Source: DASPXK01 sp035637315 (GTDB taxonomy: Bacteria; Chloroflexota; UBA6077; JACCZL01). Taken from it: 5,354 nucleotides of DNA. The DNA is taken from assembly GCA_035637315.1 (NCBI GenBank), contig DASPXK010000193.1:1-5354 (forward strand), read 5' to 3'. The position numbers were made by a program, and so were the translations under genes. Under the pieces are notes generated by a model. The model did not search any database and was not told the DNA's origin. It saw only the letters and a program-made list of their open reading frames with translations. This document shows, one piece after another, positions 1 through 5,159 of the stretch (the stretch's first letter is position 1; each line of letters opens with the position of its first letter).

Positions 1-2
1 AG

Positions 3-134
3 CTCCGCGCGCCTTTTGCCGACCTCGGGTTCAACTTTTTTCAACAACGCAACCGCACCGCGACCGAACGCCGCCTCATCCGTGCCCTCGAAGCCCTCGG
101 CAACCGCGTCACCGTAGAACCTCTCGTCGCCTAA
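3..134 (+). CDS. C-terminal fragment of a probable transposase (5' end outside window)
   Basis: An open frame enters from the left edge and ends at TAA 132-134, giving 43 residues that end in RALEALGNRVTVEPLVA. About three quarters of third codon positions are G or C, as in real genes here. The basic, helical stretch (FNFFQQRNRTATERRLIRAL) followed by a short strand-like tail resembles the C-termini of several bacterial insertion-sequence transposases. That resemblance is from memory and no catalytic motif lies inside the window, so the IS family cannot be assigned. It is the only gene read on the plus strand and converges on the permease gene. No terminal inverted repeat could be identified in the 270 bases downstream. 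It could equally be the end of another helical DNA-binding protein. Confidence 0.45.
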   Translation, partial: LRAPFADLGFNFFQQRNRTATERRLIRALEALGNRVTVEPLVA

Positions 135-173
135 CTCAGAGCCACGCCCATCGAATGTTTTTTTCAAAGCAGC

Positions 174-214
174 CCCCATTGTCATCGTTCGCTTCGCTCA
201 GGATGACAATGGGG
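174..214. repeat. Perfect 13-bp stem-loop of the CCTGAGCGAAGCGA repeat type
   Basis: ccccattgtcatc (174-186) pairs perfectly with gatgacaatgggg (202-214) around a 15-nt loop, gttcgcttcgctcag. Read on the minus strand, the loop and right arm give CCTGAGCGAAGCGAAC, a core I recall as widely dispersed in intergenic DNA of Chloroflexota and some other phyla. The hairpin lies between two convergent genes and could act as an RNA end or stability element, but it lacks a following T tract on both strands. Confidence 0.65.
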
Positions 215-367
215 TCTCGGGTCCCGACAACGACGCTCTGCTGCCTCCACACCTGGCGAAGCAGCCGTCTGACTCGAATGTTAGCGCTAGAAAATCAAGA
301 AGTCGTGTAGAAATACACTAGAAATTGTGAAGATACCGCCCGGGATCAGAGTCGCCGCCCGTCCTGG

Positions 368-397
368 CCCTGACCCCTGGCCCCCGGCCCCTGCCCC
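368..397 (-). other. G-quadruplex motif just downstream of the permease stop codon
   Basis: On the minus strand five guanine runs (4, 4, 5, 4 and 3 bases) are separated by loops of 2, 2, 3 and 3 bases. Four consecutive runs of at least four guanines with short loops fit the strict quadruplex pattern. The motif begins 5 bases after the permease stop (403-405), so it would lie in the 3' untranslated part of that mRNA, where it might affect termination or RNA decay. Whether it folds in the cell is unknown, and it may simply be a degenerate C-rich repeat. Confidence 0.6.
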
Positions 398-402
398 TTG
401 CG

Positions 403-1206
403 CTAGCCGTGGGGCAGCAGCAGGCGCACGCCCACTACGATCAGGCCGACCGCCAGCAGGCGCAGGATGCCGGCCCCCTCGAGCCTGCGCGACAGACGCG
501 CCCCAAACGGCGCTCCCACCACGGCCCCGACGGCCAGCGCGGCGGTGCGGCGCAGGCCCGTCGTGTACTCGCCGGCCAGGATGTGCGTGCCCGTGGCGAT
601 CAAGGTCTGGGATGCCAGCACCAGCTGCGATGTGGCGGCCGCGGTCGGGACGGGCACGCCCATCACCTGGACCAGCATCGGGACCTGGACCACGCCGCCG
701 CCGATGCCAAAGAAGCTGGCCAGAAAGCCGATCCCCGTCGCGAGCGCCAGCCCGGCCGCCAGCGTCCGCGGGCCGGTCGGCAAGCGGCTTGAGAGATGTA
801 GACTCGACCTCGAGCGCGGCAGCAGCAGGTAGAGACCCAGGCCCGCCAGCAGCGCCCCGAAGACCACGTCGAACGGGCCGCGCGGCACCCAGCGCGAGGC
901 GAGCGCCCCCAGGATCGAGCCGGGCGCCGACGCCGCCGCAACCAACAAGCCGGCCCGGTAGTCGATCCTCTTCAGGCGAACGAAGGCGAGCGTGCCGGCC
1001 ATCGAGCTGACGCAGACGGTGGCCAGCGACATGTTGGTGATCGTCCCGGTCGGATCGTTCGGGTAGAGGAAGAGCAGCAGCGGGACCAGCAGAAACCCCC
1101 CGCCCGAGCCGATCAGCGTGCCGTAAGCGGCGATCAGGGCCCCGAGCACGGCCAGCACCGCCAGACCCGGCAGCCCGACCGGTGGGGCGAGCAGGTTGTC
1201 GAACAC
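403..1206 (-). CDS. TauE/SafE-family membrane permease (sulfite exporter TauE-like)
   Basis: This 267-residue integral membrane protein has about eight hydrophobic segments and the internal duplication typical of the TauE/SafE (DUF81) family. The first glycine-rich motif, GSGGGFLLVPLLL, lies at residues 33-45 and its counterpart, GIGGGVVQVPMLV, at 167-179. A basic stretch around 131-149 probably forms the central cytoplasmic loop between the halves. Length matches the family norm. Members move sulfite, sulfoacetate or other small organic anions across the cytoplasmic membrane, and the substrate cannot be told from sequence. The start is GTG (1204-1206). There is no clear Shine-Dalgarno sequence, only agg two bases upstream. 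TACTAT (1213-1218 on this strand) would place a transcription start close to the GTG, so the message could be leaderless, but no convincing -35 is present. The gene follows the hydrolase gene by 70 bases that contain a strong hairpin. Confidence 0.88.
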   Translation of the reverse strand: MFDNLLAPPVGLPGLAVLAVLGALIAAYGTLIGSGGGFLLVPLLLFLYPNDPTGTITNMSLATVCVSSMAGTLAFVRLKRIDYRAGLLVAAASAPGSILGALASRWVPRGPFDVVFGALLAGLGLYLLLPRSRSSLHLSSRLPTGPRTLAAGLALATGIGFLASFFGIGGGVVQVPMLVQVMGVPVPTAAATSQLVLASQTLIATGTHILAGEYTTGLRRTAALAVGAVVGAPFGARLSRRLEGAGILRLLAVGLIVVGVRLLLPHG

Positions 1207-1223
1207 GCCTGGATAGTACTCAG

Positions 1224-1282
1224 GAATGAGGAATGAGGACTGAGCGCCGCTTCACTCAGTCCTCATTCCTCAGTCCTCAGTC
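1224..1282. repeat. Inverted array of 7-nt tandem repeats forming an 18-bp hairpin
   Basis: The left arm has three heptamers, gaatgag, gaatgag, gactgag (1224-1244). The right arm has four complementary-type heptamers, ctcagtc, ctcattc, ctcagtc, ctcagtc (1255-1282). Bases 1227-1244 pair perfectly with 1255-1272 around the 10-nt loop cgccgcttca. The right-most unit lies inside the 3' end of the hydrolase gene and contains its TGA stop (1277-1279 on the minus strand). The structure fills most of the space between the hydrolase and permease genes. It may act as an RNA processing, stability or partial termination element. There is no U tract after it, so it is not a standard intrinsic terminator. 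It resembles in style the heptameric STRR repeats described in cyanobacteria. Confidence 0.75.
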
Positions 1283-3256
1283 CTGGTGGTACAGCCGGCT
1301 GAGGGCCTGGAGCGAGTCGTCGACCGGTCGACCGTCGGGGCCGGTCAAGCCGAAGACGCGGTCGAGGTCTTCGGGGCCGTCGGTGGTCCAGGTGTACAGA
1401 AGTCCGCCCAGGACCATCTCCGGGCGGGCTCGGATGACCCGCCAGAACCAGCCAAGCTTGGCCGGCCGCTCGGCCGGCGCGACGCCGCCGGGCGCGAACT
1501 CGGAGACGAGCAGCGGCGCGTCGAGTCCCTCGCTCGGCCAGCGGTTGATAACCTCCTGGAGGCGGGGCGTGTACGCGTTCGTGCCGTACACGAACCACTG
1601 GCGCCGTTGGCCGTCTCTGGCCAACGCATCGCGCAGCCGTGAGAGGTAGAGGTCCTCGGCGTCCCGATAGACGATCGGATGGTTTGGATCCAGCCCGTGG
1701 ATGGTATCGATGAGCTGGACGTAGAACCTGGCGAAGGCGTCGGCGCGGGCCTCGCGAGCCGGGTCGGGCGAGCCGCGGACGACGGTTGGGTAGATTAGAC
1801 GGTGCATCAGCTCATTGCCGGGCCCCCACATCCTGACCGCTGGATGGTCCTTGTAGCGCAGAACCCAGCTGGCCACGGCGTCGATGAAAGCGGCCTGGAT
1901 CCGTGGGTCCGAATAGTCGTAGTCCTGATTCAGCTCGAACGGCATGATCACGCCCAGCCCATGCGCCTGGGCGGCGTCGAGGGTCAGCTGGTCGAACTGT
2001 TGTTGAAACCAGCCCTCGATCGTGTTGACGCCGACCCGCTCCATGAGCGAGAAGTCCCGCTCGTAGCGGCGGGCCCGTTCGTCCGGACTGAGCTTGGCGT
2101 ACCACGGGTTGTAACCGACGCCCCTGATCACTGTCGGCGCCCCGTTCACCAGGTAGGTGTAGCGATAACCGCGGCCCTGAACCTTCACAACGCTTGGCAC
2201 GCGACTCGCCGCCGCGCGGGGCTCCGAGATGTCCGCGTCAGGTCTGGGCACAGGCCGGGCGGGCGGGGTAGACTGGCGCGGCTCCTCGGCCACAGGATCG
2301 ACAGCGGCGCGAGCGGGCTGGACGGCTTCGGTTTGGGCGACAACTGTTCCGCGAGCGGCGAAGGCCGCGAGCGGTGAGATGGAGAGGCCCAGCCCCAGCG
2401 CGATCAGCAGCCCGCTGCGAGCGGCGTTCGCCCGGACCGCGGCCACAGAGCGCCAGGCGTCAAGGCGGCGGCTCTGCGGTCGAGGGTCTCGGTCAACCGG
2501 CGTACCCACACGGCGGAGCTTGCCGGCCAGGCGCACCAGACCGCGCGCCAGAGCGTAGAGGACGGCGCAGGCCACCAGGCCCCAGGCCAGGCCGAATACC
2601 GTTTCAGGCAGCCCGTCGAGGTGGCGGGTGAACAGGGCTCGCTGGCCCGTCTCGTCGACTGGCCAGAGGGCGGCCAGTGCGAAAGGCAAGCCGGTCGCCT
2701 CTAGCTCGCCGAGCGTGAGGCGGCTCCCGAGGAGTTGGTCCAGCAGAACGTGTGCCTGGAGCAGTGCGCCGGCGAATGCGAGCCAGCCCAGCGCGGCGGC
2801 CCACCGAGCGAGCGCGACGCCGAGCGTCAAGAGGGGCAGAGCGGCGGCCATCTGGGCCAGGGTGCGAGACACGACCGTCGCCCCGGGCTCGAGCACGGCG
2901 CTGGCCAGCAGGCCGCCTGGCACCGCATCGGGCGCGACGAAGAGCGTCGGCCAGGCCTGGTGGAGAGCCTCGCCGACTGACCCCCGGATCGCGAGCCCGT
3001 CCGGCTGGATGCCGCCCAGGACGTGGAGCGCGGCTCCGCCGTAGATCGGATCAACCGGCGTTAGCGGCAGCAGCACGGTCGCGGCCAGGCCGGCCAACGC
3101 TTGCAGGCCAGCCGCGGCGGCCAGCAGCAGGCTGGCGCGGAGGACGGCCACGAGTGGCACGACCGCCAGGTACACGCACGTGCCCAGCACGACCGCGCGC
3201 AGGGTGGCCGACGCCGCCATGCCAGCCACGCCGGACGGGAGCGCGACTTCCCGCAC
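1277..3256 (-). CDS. Multi-pass membrane protein fused to an extracellular clan GH-A glycoside hydrolase domain
   Basis: The 659-residue protein has two parts. Residues 1-303 hold about six membrane segments (roughly 16-40, 42-64, 127-149, 152-173, 218-240, 281-301). The strongly basic loop 241-280 should be cytoplasmic, which puts the N-terminus, the loops 66-125 and 174-216, and everything after residue 303 outside. A Pro/Ala-rich linker (about 305-350) leads to a TIM-barrel hydrolase domain (about 357-659). Barrel strands can be followed as IRGVGYNPW (377), NTIEGW (411), IMPFEL (437), VRMWGPGNEL (474), VYRDAED, VYGTNAY, LLVSEF (582) and LLYTWTTD. Glu482, in the Asn-Glu pair, is the likely acid/base and Glu586, in SEF, the likely nucleophile. 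The domain resembles GH2-barrel, GH5 or GH72-type enzymes, and the sugar is unknown. GTG 3254-3256 lies two bases after the preceding stop and suggests translational coupling. ATG at codon 13 and an internal GTG at codon 271 are alternative starts. I know no named family with this architecture. Confidence 0.85.
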   Translation of the reverse strand: MREVALPSGVAGMAASATLRAVVLGTCVYLAVVPLVAVLRASLLLAAAAGLQALAGLAATVLLPLTPVDPIYGGAALHVLGGIQPDGLAIRGSVGEALHQAWPTLFVAPDAVPGGLLASAVLEPGATVVSRTLAQMAAALPLLTLGVALARWAAALGWLAFAGALLQAHVLLDQLLGSRLTLGELEATGLPFALAALWPVDETGQRALFTRHLDGLPETVFGLAWGLVACAVLYALARGLVRLAGKLRRVGTPVDRDPRPQSRRLDAWRSVAAVRANAARSGLLIALGLGLSISPLAAFAARGTVVAQTEAVQPARAAVDPVAEEPRQSTPPARPVPRPDADISEPRAAASRVPSVVKVQGRGYRYTYLVNGAPTVIRGVGYNPWYAKLSPDERARRYERDFSLMERVGVNTIEGWFQQQFDQLTLDAAQAHGLGVIMPFELNQDYDYSDPRIQAAFIDAVASWVLRYKDHPAVRMWGPGNELMHRLIYPTVVRGSPDPAREARADAFARFYVQLIDTIHGLDPNHPIVYRDAEDLYLSRLRDALARDGQRRQWFVYGTNAYTPRLQEVINRWPSEGLDAPLLVSEFAPGGVAPAERPAKLGWFWRVIRARPEMVLGGLLYTWTTDGPEDLDRVFGLTGPDGRPVDDSLQALSRLYHQD

Positions 3257-3258
3257 GG

Positions 3259-3459
3259 CTAGCCGTTCCGCCGCCCGGTGTCTCCTGAGTTGAAGCGAAG
3301 CGCGATGCCCCGAGCGGCAGCCAGCGTAACCTGGTCCCAGGGGACGCCTTGATCGAGGGCGTTCTGAAGGAGCGCCTCGGCGTCGGCACTGTCCCCACGC
3401 GCAAAGGCGCCCGCCATCGACTCGAGCACGTCACGCCAGTCAGAAACAGAGCCGATCAC
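3259..3459 (-). CDS. Small helical protein of unknown function, coupled to the membrane hydrolase gene
   Basis: This is a 66-residue soluble, acidic protein with no signal peptide or membrane segment. The sequence suggests three amphipathic helices, about residues 7-21 (WRDVLESMAGAFARG), 24-37 (SADAEALLQNALDQG) and 40-55 (PWDQVTLAAARGIALRF), and then a short polar tail. The evidence that it is real is a perfect GGAGG (3465-3469) five bases before the GTG start (3457-3459), a good promoter upstream, and a stop codon only two bases before the hydrolase start. The pattern GD-x(3)-A-x(2)-L-x(3)-AL-x(2)-G recalls helical bundles such as TPR-like units or the helical cap of B12-binding domains. It lacks the continuation expected of the latter, so no function is assigned. 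It could be a regulatory or assembly partner of the hydrolase, or a leader peptide whose translation controls the next gene. Confidence 0.62.
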   Translation of the reverse strand: MIGSVSDWRDVLESMAGAFARGDSADAEALLQNALDQGVPWDQVTLAAARGIALRFNSGDTGRRNG

Positions 3460-3464
3460 GCCGC

Positions 3465-3469
3465 CCTCC
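3465..3469 (-). promoter_or_regulatory. Ribosome binding site of the small helical protein gene
   Basis: The minus strand reads GGAGG with five bases before the GTG at 3457-3459. It is the only consensus Shine-Dalgarno sequence in front of any gene in the window, and it fixes the start of the 66-residue protein. Confidence 0.75.
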
Positions 3470-3485
3470 GAAGTGGAGCTGCCTA

Positions 3486-3515
3486 ATATTAAGAGATGTG
3501 CTACATCCTTAACAA
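3486..3515 (-). promoter_or_regulatory. Probable sigma-70-type promoter of the small gene/membrane hydrolase operon
   Basis: On the minus strand TTGTTA (3510-3515) and TAATAT (3486-3491) are separated by 18 bases, close to the TTGACA/TATAAT consensus. The site sits in a local AT-rich island in otherwise GC-rich DNA. A start about seven bases downstream, near 3479, would leave a leader of about 20 bases that carries the GGAGG site. The promoter lies after the palindrome that ends the neighbouring gene's transcript, so it would let the two-gene unit be expressed separately. Confidence 0.55.
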
Positions 3516-3535
3516 GCTCAGAGTACTCCCAGAGG

Positions 3536-3586
3536 CCCCCACCCCAACCGCTCCCCCAAGCTTGGGGGAGCGGGGAGGGGACGGGG
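3536..3586. repeat. 26-bp perfect palindrome with flanking G-quadruplex motifs
   Basis: Bases 3548-3573 are a perfect palindrome centred on AAGCTT (3558-3563), with arms rich in C and then G. Pairing can extend outward with gaps, cccc 3542-3545 to gggg 3577-3580 and cccc 3537-3540 to gggg 3583-3586. The plus strand of the right half has guanine runs of 5, 4, 4 and 4 with loops of 3, 1 and 2 bases (3564-3586). The minus strand of the left half has runs of 5, 4, 5 and 3 (3528-3557) with one 7-base loop. The palindrome begins 42 bases after the stop of the GH30-like gene and may act as its transcript end, although no T tract follows. This C-rich palindrome type is, from memory, a common dispersed intergenic element in Chloroflexota. 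Confidence 0.7.
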
Positions 3587-3614
3587 CACTTCTGGGAAAG
3601 GGTTAGCGAGAGGA

Positions 3615-5159
3615 CTACTCGTCCTCGTCCGGGGCCGGGCCGACGGTCAGCGTGGTCACCGAGCGAGCGGGCACGTTGACTGTCGCCTGGCCCTGGACGA
3701 GGCGGACGCGTCCGACGGCCTCGCTGTCGCGCTCGACATCGGTCACGTACATCTGCAGCTCGGCTGGAGCCGGGCCAGCCAGCTCGAGTGCCAGATCGAG
3801 CGGGCCACCGCGGTTGACGAGCGCCACGAGCAGGTGAGCGGGGTTTTCGGGCCCGCCCGCGATGGCCAGTGGGATCGCCCGCTGCGGGCCGCTGAACGTG
3901 GTCTGGAGGACCTGCGACCCCGGCTGGAGGTACGGCACGATCTGCAGAAAGCCGAAGTAGCGCTTGCGTGGCTCGAACGCCTCGTCAGGTCCCTGGAGCA
4001 GCCCCCAGCGTGTGATCGCGGCGTGGCCGGCCTGGTAATAGTCCACCGCGTCCCAGTACAGCGCCGCGTCGGCGCCGCCGTTTAGCAGGTTGGCCAGGAC
4101 CTGGAGACTGTCGAGCATGTGGCCAATCTCGTTGCTGGCCTCCTGGCCGCGGTCGAGCGCGCCAAACTGGAAGCTGGTGTACTCAGTCGCGTAGATGGGC
4201 AGGTTCGAGCCGCCCTGGCGGACCGTCCGGAGTAGCTCCCCAAACGAATTGTCGGTCGAATATTCATGGGTAGCTATGGCGGCGAAGTAAGCCAGCACAC
4301 TCGGCTCGTCTAGCAGCCGCTCGACGTACGGCAGGGCGTGCTCGGCGGAGGCGGTATCGGGCCCGTACAGCAGCACGCCATAGCGAGCCAGGCTGGGGCC
4401 AAGCTTGCGCGCGATCTCGACGTAGTCGTCGGGGTCGACGTCCGAGCCATCGCCACCGTCGGGCTCGTTCATCACGGTTGCCGCCCAGATCCTGATGCCC
4501 TGGCGACGCACCAGATAGTCGACGACAGCTGTGTAGTATTCGACGTACTTGTCGATGAAGCGCGGCAGCAGCCGCCCGCGGCGTGTCCCGTCGTCCGTGA
4601 ACGCCCCCGGCGCTCCCCAGACGCCGAGCATGAGCTTGACGTCGTCCCGATTCAGGCGCTTGAGCAACTGCCAGCCTGGCGCGTACTTGGGATCGTCCAT
4701 CATCCGCTGGTAGACGTCCCAGTTCAGCCATTCGGCCGGCGCGTAGTCCGGCGCGAACGGCAGCTGGCCGGCGTCCACGCGCGCCAGCTCCGGTTGGAAC
4801 GGCTCCAGGATCCAGCGGCGCAGGACGCGGCGGAACGGCTGGCAACTCCACAGCGTGTGCTCCAGGTTGAAGCCGGCGCCGGCGAGGGTGTGGCCGGGTG
4901 CGTCGTTGTGAACGACGAGCCGGGCCGCACGAGTCGTCTCACGCCGCGACGCGACCGGCCTGGGCGGGACCGGCGGATCAGCGTGGTCGAGCTCTTCGAT
5001 TGGACCCGGGTCACAGCCGAACCAAATGTCGGCGTTGGTCGGCTCCTGGTGGGGAAATAACTGAGCCCACGCGATGCCAAACAGCCCCACGCCCATTAGC
5101 CCAGCCAGGGCGAAGTTCACGCCGAGCAGGCGGAACGTAGACGCGTGCCGCGTGCTCAC
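3615..5159 (-). CDS. Membrane-anchored or secreted GH30-like glycoside hydrolase (clan GH-A)
   Basis: The 514-residue protein has a hydrophobic segment at 11-33 after a basic start (R4, H5, R10). It would act as a signal anchor, or as a signal peptide cut near AWA-QL (30-34). A Pro-rich spacer (about 50-78) precedes a TIM barrel (about 80-405) and a C-terminal beta-sandwich (about 405-506). GH30-like marks are the N-terminal GAGFNLEHT (94-102), LGVWGAPGAF (178-187, the place of the family's SPWSPP segment), MNEP (230-233), THEY (297-300), TEY (325-327) and the strand-rich tail starting YLQPGSQVLQT and ending SVTTLTV. Glu232 is the likely acid/base and Glu326 the likely nucleophile, 94 residues apart as clan GH-A requires. 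GH30 enzymes act on beta-linked glucans, xylans or glycolipids. The substrate here is unknown, and GH39 or another GH-A family is the alternative. The start is GTG (5157-5159), preceded only by a weak GGCGGGA. The protein ends in the acidic tail DEDE. Confidence 0.82.
   Translation of the reverse strand: MSTRHASTFRLLGVNFALAGLMGVGLFGIAWAQLFPHQEPTNADIWFGCDPGPIEELDHADPPVPPRPVASRRETTRAARLVVHNDAPGHTLAGAGFNLEHTLWSCQPFRRVLRRWILEPFQPELARVDAGQLPFAPDYAPAEWLNWDVYQRMMDDPKYAPGWQLLKRLNRDDVKLMLGVWGAPGAFTDDGTRRGRLLPRFIDKYVEYYTAVVDYLVRRQGIRIWAATVMNEPDGGDGSDVDPDDYVEIARKLGPSLARYGVLLYGPDTASAEHALPYVERLLDEPSVLAYFAAIATHEYSTDNSFGELLRTVRQGGSNLPIYATEYTSFQFGALDRGQEASNEIGHMLDSLQVLANLLNGGADAALYWDAVDYYQAGHAAITRWGLLQGPDEAFEPRKRYFGFLQIVPYLQPGSQVLQTTFSGPQRAIPLAIAGGPENPAHLLVALVNRGGPLDLALELAGPAPAELQMYVTDVERDSEAVGRVRLVQGQATVNVPARSVTTLTVGPAPDEDE

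Larger units (their letters stand above)
135..402. other. Intergenic region between convergent genes, no gene seen
   Basis: No frame here has credible coding character. In order it holds a T7 run (158-164), a perfect stem-loop (174-214), a short palindrome tcgggtcccga (217-227), an AT-rich island (about 282-335) and a C-rich tract that forms a G-quadruplex motif on the minus strand (368-397). The AT-rich island contains TAGAAA(A)T three times (288, 308, 319) and a small hairpin gtgta-gaaa-tacac (305-318). The 9-mer tcgaatgtt occurs at 151-159 and again at 274-282. None of the hairpins is followed by a T tract on either strand, so no classical terminator can be called. Confidence 0.6.

Noticed and set aside
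327..1010. Plus-strand open frame (227 codons) opposite the permease gene
   Set aside because: The translation is dominated by Pro, Arg, Ala and Ser with no domain character, while the minus strand has a well-formed permease.
1319..1332. Perfect 14-bp palindrome gtcgaccggtcgac
   Set aside because: It lies inside the hydrolase coding sequence, encodes ordinary residues (Gly-Arg-Pro-Val-Asp-Asp) and has no neighbouring regulatory context. Chance in GC-rich coding DNA is likely.
3473..3679. Plus-strand 68-codon frame across the palindrome
   Set aside because: It runs through the promoter, the palindrome and the end of the GH30-like gene. It has no ribosome binding site and a low-complexity product.
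4338..5060. Long plus-strand open frame (240 codons) opposite the GH30-like gene
   Set aside because: It mirrors the minus-strand gene, which has clear catalytic motifs, a signal segment and family-like domain order. Long antisense frames are expected in GC-rich DNA.
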